Below are positions 1-6,555 of a stretch of 15,860 nucleotides of DNA, in pieces; positions within the stretch are counted from its first letter, which is position 1; every line of letters begins with the position of its first letter. The stretch comes from Acidobacteriota bacterium (GTDB lineage Bacteria > Acidobacteriota > Polarisedimenticolia > QHYA01). Both the position numbers and the translations under genes were made by a program. Where the stretch lies: NCBI GenBank assembly GCA_003223995.1, contig QHYA01000217.1, forward strand, positions 1 through 15,860. The letters run 5' to 3'. Under the pieces are notes generated by a model that was not told the DNA's origin, did no database searches, and saw nothing but the letters and a program-made list of their open reading frames with translations.

Positions 1-38
1 GATTTTGTCAGTCTTCCCGCTTACCGTGTCGCATTCCT

Positions 39-54
39 ATAAGCAAGTGCTTAT
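39..54. promoter_or_regulatory. Perfect 16-bp inverted repeat, possible operator
   Basis: ATAAGCA-AG-TGCTTAT is a perfect inverted repeat with 7-base arms around a 2-base centre. It is AT-rich in an otherwise GC-rich region. This size and symmetry fit the operator of a dimeric winged-helix regulator, for example of the ArsR type, but no regulator gene is visible; it could lie beyond the left edge. No convincing gene was found in bases 1-244: the only plus-strand reading from the ATG at the repeat's right arm is 24 codons, and a minus-strand ATG at its left stops after 8. Confidence 0.4.
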
Positions 55-213
55 GCTTCCGAAAAAGGGACTCTACGGAACAATTTGGTGCGCTCGGACG
101 GGACGCTGCAGAACACGCGGAAAGTAGGATGAACTCTCCTCCGGCGCAGGCAAAGCCCTCGCACGCACGATCTGTCTCGTCCGCGAGAAGCGAGAGGTGC
201 CAGCGGGTCAGGC

Positions 214-225
214 GGGGGGGGGGGG
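214..225. repeat. 12-base G homopolymer
   Basis: Twelve consecutive G on the plus strand (C on the coding strand of the kinase gene), 19 bases beyond the kinase stop codon. It lies outside any gene I can support, so it would not switch a reading frame. Runs of this length are prone to slippage and sequencing error. Confidence 0.85.
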
Positions 226-244
226 TCGCTACGAGGGCGCCCTC

Positions 245-2041
245 TCAGGCGGCGAGGGACGCGATCGCGGCCATGGCGGCCGAGAACTCGGCCGCGGTCG
301 GAAATCGCTCCTGCGGATTGCGGGCGATCGCCCGGAGGAAAAACCTGTTCCACTCCTCGCTCGGTGCGGCCGGCAGGGGGATCGCTCCCGGCACCAGCGG
401 TTCGGGGATCTGCCCGCAGAGCATCTCGAGAAGGATGAGGCCGAGAGAGTAGAGGTCCGACGGCGGATCGGGCTCTCCGCCCGCCTTCTGCTCGGGCGCG
501 ATGTAATCGAGCGAGCGGTCCGAAAGGTCCCCTTCCACCATCGTGCCGAGGAGCGTCTCGACCTGCTTCAAGCTCGTCAACCCGAAGGGGGCGATGAGGA
601 GCTTCTCGGGACGGTCGTGGCTTCCGGTTACGCGGACCGTCTCGGGACTCAGACCCCCGGAAACGATCCCTGCCTGATGCAGCGCGCCGAGAGCATCGGC
701 GGCTCCCTGGACCAGATCAACGGCAGGCACGGGAGGCAAGGCCCCTCTCGAAGCGATCAGGGCCCGTAGAGAGCCGCTCTGGACGAACTCGGTCACGATG
801 TACACGCACTCGTCGTTGAAGCCCAGGTCGAGCACGGCGATGAGGTTCGGGTGGCGGATGCCCATCGAGCGCGCCTCCTTCCGGAACGCGTCGAGAAGGG
901 CGTCTCGCACGGCCCCCCTCCCGGTCTTCCAAAGCCGGACGGCGACAGGGGCGCCGGTGCGCAGGTGCGTGGCCAGGTACACATTGCTGCCGAAGCGGCC
1001 CGGCGCCATCCACTCGTGCAGCTCGTACGTCTCATCGAGAACGGATCCGACCCAGCCGGCGGCATTGATCGCCAAAGTCTTCGTGGCGCGATCCTGCTCG
1101 TCCGGAGGTCTTTCGGCCCCGACGCGGGCGAGCGCCTCCGCCAGCTCCCCGGCATCCTTGCAGCGGTTCTCGGGCTTCTTGGAGAGACAGCGCGCCACCA
1201 GCTCCTCCAGCTCGTCCGAGATGTCGGGGCGGAACCTCGAGAGGGAAGGAGCGGGCGATGTGGCCTGCAGTCGCAGCAGCTCCAGCGGGCTCCGGGCGTT
1301 GAAAGGAGGGTTGCCGGCAAGCGCTTCGAACAGAATCACTCCCAGACTGTAGACATCCGCCGCCGGCGTGACGGTGCGAGAGTCGATCTGCTCGGGGGCC
1401 ATGTAGATGAGCGTGCCCATGAACTCGCCCGTGGAGGTCAGGCTCTCGGTCCTGTCGAGGAACTTCGCGATGCCGAAATCGAGGATCTTCGTCTGCCAGC
1501 ATCCGCGCTCCACACGGTGCAGGATGATATTCGTCGGTTTGAGGTCGCGGTGCACGATCCCTTTTCGGTGGGCGGCGGCCATGACCTCGCTCGCCTCACG
1601 CATCAGGCGCACGACGTTTGCGGCGGAGGCGAACTTCCCGGCTCGGCGCAGCTCTTCGAAGGTCGGTCCGAGCAGCCGTTCCATCACGATGTAGGCCTGC
1701 CCGTCCTCCGTCCGGGAGCACTCCAGGACCTTCGCCACGCCGGGGTGGCCGACGGCAGCAGTGGCCTCGGCCTCCATCCGGAACCGTTTCTCCGGCTTTT
1801 CGCCGGCGAAGCCCGGTCTGAGGAGCTTGATCGCGACGAGCCCTCCGCCATCGAGAGGGACGGCCTCGAAGACTCGTCCCATGCCCCCCTCGCCTATGAG
1901 GTTCCCGAGACGGTACCTCCCGCCGATGATCGTCCCGGTGTCGGCGGTCGGCTTCCCCTCGTCGATCAACACCTCGCCGTCCTCCGGACAGAGGCGGCGT
2001 TGCTCGTCGAACCGGCCGTCGCAGCAAAGGCAGCGCCGCAT
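245..2041 (-). CDS. Ser/Thr protein kinase with C-terminal pseudokinase domain
   Basis: A 598-residue cytoplasmic protein with no membrane segment. Residues 4-18 hold a short Cys cluster (C4, C6, C7, C18) resembling a zinc-ribbon. The first kinase domain (about 43-305) is complete: glycine loop GEGGMG at 50-55, VAIK lysine K72, HRDLKP with D166, DFG with D188, and the MAPEQ activation-segment end at 214-218. A second kinase-like domain (about 338-592) keeps the fold signature (YIAPEQ, SDLYSLG) but lacks catalytic residues: VAIK reads VAVR, HRDLKP reads SGGLSP, DFG reads PFG. The upper domain should therefore phosphorylate Ser/Thr and the lower be a binding or regulatory pseudokinase. ATG 2041 was chosen because the frame upstream overlaps the hydrolase gene and is low-complexity; it leaves a 23-base gap after that gene's stop. 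It is the last gene of the left operon. Confidence 0.93.
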   Translation of the reverse strand: MRRCLCCDGRFDEQRRLCPEDGEVLIDEGKPTADTGTIIGGRYRLGNLIGEGGMGRVFEAVPLDGGGLVAIKLLRPGFAGEKPEKRFRMEAEATAAVGHPGVAKVLECSRTEDGQAYIVMERLLGPTFEELRRAGKFASAANVVRLMREASEVMAAAHRKGIVHRDLKPTNIILHRVERGCWQTKILDFGIAKFLDRTESLTSTGEFMGTLIYMAPEQIDSRTVTPAADVYSLGVILFEALAGNPPFNARSPLELLRLQATSPAPSLSRFRPDISDELEELVARCLSKKPENRCKDAGELAEALARVGAERPPDEQDRATKTLAINAAGWVGSVLDETYELHEWMAPGRFGSNVYLATHLRTGAPVAVRLWKTGRGAVRDALLDAFRKEARSMGIRHPNLIAVLDLGFNDECVYIVTEFVQSGSLRALIASRGALPPVPAVDLVQGAADALGALHQAGIVSGGLSPETVRVTGSHDRPEKLLIAPFGLTSLKQVETLLGTMVEGDLSDRSLDYIAPEQKAGGEPDPPSDLYSLGLILLEMLCGQIPEPLVPGAIPLPAAPSEEWNRFFLRAIARNPQERFPTAAEFSAAMAAIASLAA

Positions 2042-2064
2042 GGCTGGAGGGGCTCGATCCGGGC

Positions 2065-2901
2065 TCAGAGGTCGAATTCCATGCCTTCCCGCGCGGCGTC
2101 CGTCGTCGGGAAGACCGTGCGGGCGGCGGCCACGATCCTGTCCATCTCCTCGTCGGAGTGATGGGGATGATGGTGGAAGAGGATGAGCCGGCCGGCCCGC
2201 GCCTCCCGCGCCAGCTCCGCGGCGGCGCGCCAGGTGCTGTGTCCCCATCCCCGGTGCCGCTCGTGCTCCTCAGGCGTGAAGTGCGCATCGACGATCAGGA
2301 CGCCGACCCCCTTCGCAGCGGCGCAGAGCGCGGCGTCCGCGGCAGCGTTTCCGGGCTCGTGGTCCGTCGCGTAGAGAAAGGAGCGTCCGTCCCCATCGAC
2401 GCGGTAGCCCGTCGCGCGCTGGGGATGGTTGAGAGGAACAGGAGTGACAGTCAGATCGTCGATCGCGATCGGATGGATCCCCACCTCCATGAAGCGGCGG
2501 ACCGAAGGCGACTCGGCGAGGGTGGCGGGAAAGAAGGGGGGCGAGACGATCCTTTCGAGCGTCTCCTGCAGGGTCAAACCAGGAGGTCTGTGCCCGTGGA
2601 AGGTCAGCCGGCAGCCCGGCCAGTAGAGAGGCCGGAAAAAGGGAAGGCCTTGAATGTGGTCGTGATGGTAGTGGGTCAGAAAGATCCGGATGTCCGGCTC
2701 GGACGCGCTCTCGGAGAGCTGATTCCCGAGCAGGCGGATGCCGGTTCCCGCGTCGAAGATCAGGCGGCGGCTCGGAGACAACTCGAGCTCGAGGCAGGAG
2801 GTGTTGCCGCCGTAGCGGAGGTTTTCGGCCGTCGGGGTCGGCGTGGAACCCCGCACCCCCCAGAACCGCGCGCGGTACGGCGCACGAGGTTGGCTCGCCA
2901 T
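2065..2901 (-). CDS. Metallo-beta-lactamase-fold metal-dependent hydrolase
   Basis: A 278-residue protein of the MBL superfamily, in the branch beginning with a GVRGSTP motif (15-21) that includes PhnP-like and class-II cyclic phosphodiesterase-like enzymes. The HxHxDH metal motif is present as THYHHDH (H77, H79, D81, H82). Other candidate metal ligands are H159, D180 in YATDH, and the His-rich FHHHPHH near 242-248. It is full length and should bind two metal ions and hydrolyse a phosphodiester or thioester; the substrate cannot be read from sequence. No signal peptide is visible. The gene starts 22 bases after the stop of the read-through DsrE-like gene and ends 23 bases before the kinase start, so all are probably co-transcribed. 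Confidence 0.9.
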   Translation of the reverse strand: MASQPRAPYRARFWGVRGSTPTPTAENLRYGGNTSCLELELSPSRRLIFDAGTGIRLLGNQLSESASEPDIRIFLTHYHHDHIQGLPFFRPLYWPGCRLTFHGHRPPGLTLQETLERIVSPPFFPATLAESPSVRRFMEVGIHPIAIDDLTVTPVPLNHPQRATGYRVDGDGRSFLYATDHEPGNAAADAALCAAAKGVGVLIVDAHFTPEEHERHRGWGHSTWRAAAELAREARAGRLILFHHHPHHSDEEMDRIVAAARTVFPTTDAAREGMEFDL

Positions 2902-2911
2902 TGGTGCGGCG

Positions 2912-2920
2912 AGGATAGCA
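2912..2920 (-). promoter_or_regulatory. Possible extended -10 promoter (TGCTATCCT)
   Basis: TGC plus TATCCT lies 10 bases upstream of the hydrolase ATG, just after the stop codon of the preceding gene. It matches the TGCTAT motif seen before three other genes in the window. If real, it gives a leaderless or nearly leaderless hydrolase-kinase transcript inside the operon. No good -35 element is present. Confidence 0.35.
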
Positions 2921-2923
2921 GCC

Positions 2924-3358
2924 TCAGTGTCCCGAGACCAGCATGCTCTTGTCGGCCTGCTCGGCGAACTTGTAGATGTCCCCTATCGTTCCGTGAACGA
3001 CCGCGTCCAGGTGGTAGCCCTGTGGAACGCCCCGTTCCACGCAGCAGAGCCCTCAGACGAACCAGTTGAGATGCGGGGCTCCCTTCCCCTTCTCGAGCAG
3101 GCGGGCGACGAACTCGGCCGTCGTGCTGTGGGCCTTGCCGGCGTCGGTATGGTGCTCGGCCCTGTCGGTCCAGATCGGATCGTCGTGCTGTCTTTGCGCC
3201 TTCGCCGTCAGCAGCACGCCGTCTTCGTAAGCGAGAACGTCGACGTCGTAACCCTTGTCCAGTGCAGCGTCCACGAGCCTGAACACGCTGACCGGAGTCT
3301 CGCTGCCGTACGGACCGGCCGTCACCGTGATGTGAAGCGTCTTTCTCGCTCTTGCCAT
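2924..3358 (-). CDS. DsrE-like protein with in-frame TGA, probable selenoprotein
   Basis: Residues 1-101 read as a DsrE/TusD-like sulfur-relay domain (strand after KTLHITVTAGPYGSE, then VSVFRLVDAALDKGYDVDV). At codon 102 (3053-3055) the frame meets TGA. Reading through gives U102-G-L-C105-C106-V-E-R-G, where DsrE relatives have Cys in a CxxC-type VCGLCVxxRG context, then a typical closing helix (IGDIYKFAEQADK) and a TGA stop at 2924-2926, 144 residues in all. Bases 3017-3050 form a SECIS-like hairpin right after the TGA. The extension also gives an operon-like 22-base gap to the hydrolase. Likely role: cytoplasmic redox or sulfur/persulfide transfer through the Sec/Cys pair. ATG 3358 is preceded by a purine-rich GAGGACAAGGG. 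Alternatives are a nonsense mutation or a truncated 101-residue product; selenocysteine genes are not in view. Confidence 0.75.
3017..3055 (-). promoter_or_regulatory. SECIS-like hairpin following the in-frame TGA
   Basis: On the minus strand the TGA (3055-3053) is followed by GG, lower-stem GCUCUG (3050-3045), a 5'-side bulge CUGCG, upper-stem UGGAAC (3039-3034), loop GGGGC (3033-3029), then GUUCCA (3028-3023) and CAGGGC (3022-3017) pairing back. The upper stem is six perfect pairs, seven if the flanking G-C pairs instead of the bulge. The lower stem is six pairs including one G-U. The apical loop begins 20 bases after the TGA and opens with G, as bacterial SECIS elements recognised by SelB do. 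Confidence 0.7.
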
Positions 3359-3369
3359 GGCCCTTGTCC

Positions 3370-3699
3370 TCAATGCCAGATGGCTTTCTCGGAGCCCTCC
3401 ATCAGCAGCTCCACGAGTTCCGTCATGCCGGCTGTTCGCACCTCGCCGGAGAGACGCTCGCCGCTGACACCACGCTGGCGCAGGGAGATCTCATCGGCGA
3501 GGACGATCAGGCCGCTGCTCTTCGCTTCCGTCAGGAGGCTCTCGCCGAAGCGGAACCCGCGCCGCGCGGCGAGCACGGCGTCCTGGAGCAGGTACAGGCT
3601 GACCTCGTGGCGATCCTTCCGGAGCTGCTTTCCCAGCTCGAAGGAATAGTCGCCCCCGTCGAGAGGATCCTTCGTCTCTATCAGGAGGTACCGTGACAT
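3370..3699 (-). CDS. Small DsrE/TusB-like sulfur-relay family protein
   Basis: A 109-residue cytoplasmic protein starting MSRYLLIETKDPLDGG. The alternating strand-helix pattern (YLLIETKD, then VSLYLLQDAVLAARRG, then GLIVLADEISLRQRGV) fits the DsrE/DsrF/DsrH fold. It has no cysteine at all, so it cannot carry a persulfide itself; it could be a structural partner of the next DsrE-like protein, as in hetero-oligomeric TusBCD/DsrEFH complexes. ATG 3699 begins the conserved part; an upstream in-frame ATG at 3726 overlaps the putative -10. The stop lies 11 bases before the start of the next gene. It is the first gene of the minus-strand operon. Confidence 0.75.
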   Translation of the reverse strand: MSRYLLIETKDPLDGGDYSFELGKQLRKDRHEVSLYLLQDAVLAARRGFRFGESLLTEAKSSGLIVLADEISLRQRGVSGERLSGEVRTAGMTELVELLMEGSEKAIWH

Positions 3700-3724
3700 G
3701 TTGGGAGAAGCAGCCTCCGTCCTC

Positions 3725-3754
3725 ATCGTAGCGGCGGCGGCGCAGGACGGTCAA
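3725..3754 (-). promoter_or_regulatory. Promoter of the DsrE-hydrolase-kinase operon
   Basis: TTGACC (3754-3749) and TACGAT (3730-3725) are separated by 18 bases and would start transcription about 20 bases before the ATG at 3699. The -35 box matches consensus at five of six positions and the -10 at four of six. It sits in the divergent gap facing the methyltransferase gene. Confidence 0.45.
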
Positions 3755-3790
3755 GCTCGCTCTGTGGCTCTTGTGGCTCTGTTCACCAGG

Positions 3791-3818
3791 TTGACGTCGA
3801 AGGGGCCTGTGGGATCAT
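3791..3818 (+). promoter_or_regulatory. Promoter of the RNA methyltransferase gene
   Basis: TTGACG (3791-3796) and GATCAT (3813-3818) have a 16-base spacer, with TG one base before the -10. The -10 ends 6 bases before the GTG at 3825, implying a leaderless transcript; no Shine-Dalgarno sequence is present there, which agrees. Confidence 0.4.
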
Positions 3819-3824
3819 ACAGCC

Positions 3825-4676
3825 GTGGCCGCGAGGATCACGTCCCGCTCCAACCCGCTCGTCCGCCGCGTCCGCCAGCTCGGCGCCGAGCCTGCGGCCC
3901 GCAAGGAGGAGAGGGCCTTCATCGCCGAGGGGGTCCGGCTCGTGGAGGAGGCGCTCGCCGCGCGCTGCACGATCGAGGAGATCCTCCACTCCCCGAGGCT
4001 CGCGCTGACCGAGCGGGGCCGCAAGCTTCTCGGACGGCTCCGGACCGACGGGCTCAGGCTCGTCGAGACGACCGACTCGGTGCTCGACTCGATCTCGGAC
4101 GCGGAGACCTCGCAAGGAATTCTCGCGATCGTGCATTCTCCCCCCGCCATTTCCTTGTCGGGATCGGGGGCATTGTCGGGATCGCAAGCAGAGGCGCGGC
4201 AGAGCGCTACCGTCCCGGTCTTCTGGGTCGTGGGGTGGGGGTTGCAGGACCCGGGGAACGTCGGTGCACTGTTGCGCACGGCGGACGCCGCGGGCGCGGA
4301 CCTCTTCCTGACGCTCGCCGGCACTGCGGACCCGACGTCGCCGAAAGCGGTCCGCGCCTCGGCCGGCTCGATCTTCAGGATGCAAATCGCGGGGGGCCTC
4401 GCGGCCGACGAGATCCTCGAGGCTGCTGCCTCACGAGGGGTGCGGCTATTCGGAACGGACCCCTCCTCCGGCGTTCCCTACAGCGAGGCCGACTATGCGG
4501 GCCCGATCGGTTTCGTCTTCGGGTGCGAAGGGGAAGGCCTGCCGCAGGCCGTCGCCGGGCGCCTCCACGGGATCGTGACGATCCCGATGCGCGAGGGTGT
4601 CGAGTCGCTCAACGTCGTCGCCGCCGCGGCCGTCGTCCTGTTCGAGGCGGCCCGAAGGCGGCGCGGGCCTGGCTGA
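3825..4676 (+). CDS. SpoU (TrmH/RlmB-type) RNA 2'-O-ribose methyltransferase
   Basis: A 283-residue protein with the three SpoU-family SPOUT motifs: motif 1 LQDPGNVGALLRTADAAG with N145 and R151, motif 2 GFVFGCEGEGL around 229-239, and motif 3 IPMREGVESLNV around 253-264. It should transfer a methyl group from S-adenosylmethionine to a ribose 2'-OH in rRNA or tRNA through a knotted dimeric domain. The N-terminal 100 residues (SRSNPLVRRVRQL, then AFIAEGVRLVEEAL) match the substrate-binding domain of TsnR/RlmB-like members. A Ser/Gly/Ala-rich insert at 108-128 separates the two domains. The GTG start at 3825 fits both the conserved N-terminus and the leaderless promoter. The exact target nucleotide cannot be assigned. 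Confidence 0.92.
   Translation: MAARITSRSNPLVRRVRQLGAEPAARKEERAFIAEGVRLVEEALAARCTIEEILHSPRLALTERGRKLLGRLRTDGLRLVETTDSVLDSISDAETSQGILAIVHSPPAISLSGSGALSGSQAEARQSATVPVFWVVGWGLQDPGNVGALLRTADAAGADLFLTLAGTADPTSPKAVRASAGSIFRMQIAGGLAADEILEAAASRGVRLFGTDPSSGVPYSEADYAGPIGFVFGCEGEGLPQAVAGRLHGIVTIPMREGVESLNVVAAAAVVLFEAARRRRGPG
4155..4184 (+). repeat. 12-bp direct repeat, 18-bp period, in the methyltransferase linker
   Basis: TTGTCGGGATCG occurs at 4155-4166 and 4173-4184. The 18-base offset is six codons, and both copies encode LSGS. They lie in the non-conserved linker between the substrate-binding and SPOUT domains, so the linker probably grew by in-frame slippage. Confidence 0.8.
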
Positions 4677-4694
4677 TCCCAGGACTCGGACAGG

Positions 4695-4724
4695 TTGACG
4701 AACCATTGCGGGCCAGGCTAACGT
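4695..4724 (+). promoter_or_regulatory. Possible promoter of the small protein-nucleotidyltransferase pair
   Basis: TTGACG (4695-4700) and TAACGT (4719-4724) are 18 bases apart, with the -10 ending 8 bases before the ATG at 4733. The -35 is good and the -10 weak. The layout resembles the leaderless promoters elsewhere in the window. Confidence 0.3.
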
Positions 4725-4732
4725 CGAACGCG

Positions 4733-4987
4733 ATGGAGCAACCCGAGCCAGGAGGGATCGATCCCCGCACCGTCGCGGCTCCTCCCGACCAGATCAGCGA
4801 GTGGGAGGAGGAGTTCCAGGCCGCGTCCCGGCGTCCCCTCCGCACGCGAATGCGCTACGCCTTCATCCGCACGTACAAGCCCGTCCTGGACGACGCCGCC
4901 TACAGGTCCTTCGATACTACCGCGGAGTATCGGCGCTGGTGCGAGGAGAACCTGCCGACCTGGCTGGGGTATGCCCGCCAGGTTTGA
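4733..4987 (+). CDS. Small acidic protein, candidate antitoxin partner of the nucleotidyltransferase
   Basis: An 84-residue protein with no signal peptide or membrane segment. The N-terminus is Pro/Glu-rich and likely flexible. The C-terminal third, ending in YRRWCEENLPTWLGY, resembles short proteins I associate with a position just upstream of AbiEii-like nucleotidyltransferases, though I cannot name a family with certainty. It overlaps the next gene by 17 bases in another frame, implying translational coupling. That arrangement and size suggest an antitoxin or regulator for the downstream enzyme; this is inference from context. Confidence 0.65.
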   Translation: MEQPEPGGIDPRTVAAPPDQISEWEEEFQAASRRPLRTRMRYAFIRTYKPVLDDAAYRSFDTTAEYRRWCEENLPTWLGYARQV

Positions 4988-5444
4988 CTACCGCCAGGCG
5001 GAGGAAATCCGCGATGCCTTCTCCCGCCACAACGTCCACTACCTGTTCTTGGGCAAGTCCGGTGCCATCCTGCTGGGTTTCCCCGACACGACGCAGGACG
5101 CGGACCTGTTCGTCCAGAAGAGCGAGGCGAACGGCCGGGCCCTGGTTCTCGCGCTCAGAGAAATCGGCTTCGAGTTGACGGACCAGCAGGCGGCGGAGAT
5201 CCAGCGCGGCAAGGACTTCGTGCAGTTGAAGAACGGCCCCTTCGACCTCGACCTCGTCTTCGCTCCCGACGGCATCGAGACGTTCGAGGAGGCGTGGAGC
5301 AGGCATGTCGAGGTCGAGCGGTTCCCCGTCTGCCACATTGACGACATCATCGCCAGCAAGGAGGCCACGGGCCGAGTCAAGGATCGCGAGACCCTGCCGA
5401 GGCTTCGGGCTTTCCGCAACTACTGGGTCAGGCAACGGCGCTGA
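4971..5444 (+). CDS. AbiEii-like nucleotidyltransferase, candidate toxin
   Basis: A 157-residue protein with a minimal nucleotidyltransferase core: helix-turn GKSGAILLG at 28-36, the metal-binding pair TQDADLF (D43, D45), a third acidic strand FDLDLVF (D92, D94), and a conserved KEATGRVKDRETLPRL segment at 130-145. Such proteins transfer nucleotides to RNA or protein targets; AbiEii and MenA-type toxins act on tRNA. It lacks the long C-terminal domain of AbiEii, so it belongs to the short group. The ATG at 4971 lies within the preceding small gene (17-base overlap). A housekeeping role is possible but less likely. Confidence 0.78.
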   Translation: MPARFDYRQAEEIRDAFSRHNVHYLFLGKSGAILLGFPDTTQDADLFVQKSEANGRALVLALREIGFELTDQQAAEIQRGKDFVQLKNGPFDLDLVFAPDGIETFEEAWSRHVEVERFPVCHIDDIIASKEATGRVKDRETLPRLRAFRNYWVRQRR

Positions 5445-5579
5445 ACGAGGCGGCGCGCCGGCCTCCCTTGCTGTTCACTCCAGAAGCCAACTCCGACCCT
5501 CCAAACCATAAACGCGGCGCTGCACCGCCGTGAGGGGGATGTGTGGACAGCCGGGACCCTATGGTCGCATCCTCCGCCC

Positions 5580-6476
5580 ATGCGCTTCGCGGGTGAGCTT
5601 GCCGCGCTGGGCACCGCTGTCTGCTGGGCGGCGGGGTCGAACTTCTTCGCCGCGGCGGGACGGCGAATGGGAGCCGTGGTCCTGAACCGGCTGAGGACTA
5701 CGCTGGCCTCAGCGTTCCTGGCCGTCGCCTTGCTCGCGACCCAGGGTTCCCCGTGGCCGACCCGGGCGACCGCCGCACAGATGAGCTTGCTTGGAGCGAG
5801 CGGTCTGATCGGCTTCGTTCTCGGTGACAATTACTACTTCCGTTCGCTCCTCATTCTTGGGCCGGGGAGAGGAGCGATGGTCGCCTCCCTTGCGCCGGTC
5901 TTCACGGCGTTGCTCGGGGTTCCGATTCTTGGCGAGACGCTCGGCCCCATAGCACTTCTCGGCATGGGGCTGACGCTCGCGGGGTTGCTCTGGAGCCTGG
6001 GAGAGCGCGAGCATCTGGAACACGTTCGGATCCGGGGACCGGCGAGGGTGGGGATCTTTGCGGGCGTGGTCGGTGCGTTCGGACAGGCAGGCGGCTTCGT
6101 CATCTCGAAGTTGGTTCTGCGGGAGGGGTTCGACCCCCTGTCAGCGACAATGGTGCGAGTGGCAGTCGCGACGGCTGTCATGTGGATCCTCGCGGTGGCA
6201 GGCGGGGGAGCGGCGGGCTCGCTGGATGCGCTGAGGGATCGCGCGGGGGCCCTGAGCATGGTCGGGGGAGCCTTCTGCGGGCCCTTCCTCGGCGTCACGC
6301 TCTCTCTATTCGCCCTGAAGCACACCGAGGCGGGCGTCGCCGCATCTATCTGCGCCTTGTATCCGATCCTGGCCCTTCTCATCTCGAGCCGCTTTCACGC
6401 CGAACGGATCACGGCACGGACGCTCGCGGGCGCTGCCGTGTCCTTCGCAGGCGTCGCCGTTCTCTTTGTCCGTTAG
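5580..6476 (+). CDS. EamA/DMT-family transporter
   Basis: A 298-residue very hydrophobic inner-membrane protein with about ten predicted transmembrane helices in two homologous halves, as expected for the drug/metabolite transporter superfamily. The first half has LAALGTAVCWAAGSNFF and the ASLAPVFTALLGVPILGETL signature; the second repeats it as SICALYPILALLISSRF followed by an E-R-I-T pattern. Family members export amino acids, nucleobases or other small metabolites; the substrate cannot be predicted. ATG 5580 begins the typical EamA N-terminus; an in-frame ATG 39 bases upstream would add a non-conserved extension. The 135 bases before it hold only a weak 5-bp hairpin (5515-5530). It stands alone between the nucleotidyltransferase and the AAA+ gene. 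Confidence 0.88.
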   Translation: MRFAGELAALGTAVCWAAGSNFFAAAGRRMGAVVLNRLRTTLASAFLAVALLATQGSPWPTRATAAQMSLLGASGLIGFVLGDNYYFRSLLILGPGRGAMVASLAPVFTALLGVPILGETLGPIALLGMGLTLAGLLWSLGEREHLEHVRIRGPARVGIFAGVVGAFGQAGGFVISKLVLREGFDPLSATMVRVAVATAVMWILAVAGGGAAGSLDALRDRAGALSMVGGAFCGPFLGVTLSLFALKHTEAGVAASICALYPILALLISSRFHAERITARTLAGAAVSFAGVAVLFVR

Positions 6477-6504
6477 TTAAGTTAGACGCCTCCGATCTCG
6501 CTTT

Positions 6505-6513
6505 TGCTATCAT
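6505..6513 (+). promoter_or_regulatory. Extended -10 promoter of the AAA+ gene (TGCTATCAT)
   Basis: TGC plus TATCAT, followed by CGACGGC, ends 42 bases before the AAA+ ATG. The same nine bases, with matching downstream CGCCGCT and the identical 42-base distance, precede the cytochrome gene at 12623. TTAGAC at 6482 is too far upstream for a normal -35, consistent with an extended -10 promoter. Confidence 0.55.
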
Positions 6514-6555
6514 CGACGGCCGCACCCACCCGCCGCTTTCCGGGGGGACGCGCTC

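Noticed and set aside
233..244. GAGGGCGCCCTC palindrome next to the kinase stop as a terminator
   Set aside because: It can form only a four-pair stem with a GCGC loop and no U-run follows.
851..2161. A 436-codon plus-strand frame antisense to the kinase
   Set aside because: No recognisable motifs and entirely opposite a gene with complete kinase signatures.
2042..2248. N-terminal extension of the kinase from an upstream ATG
   Set aside because: The extra 69 residues overlap the hydrolase gene, are Arg/Gly/Pro-rich, and precede a good start that begins a Cys-rich motif.
3053..3373. The DsrE-like gene ending at the first TGA, from a TTG start
   Set aside because: It lacks the conserved C-terminal strand and redox motif that follow in the same frame, and the ATG at 3358 has the better context. 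It remains the fallback if no Sec machinery exists.
3698..4987. A 429-codon plus-strand open frame
   Set aside because: Most of it overlaps the SpoU gene in another frame and is Arg/Gly/Pro-rich; only the last 84 codons from 4733 look like a real protein.
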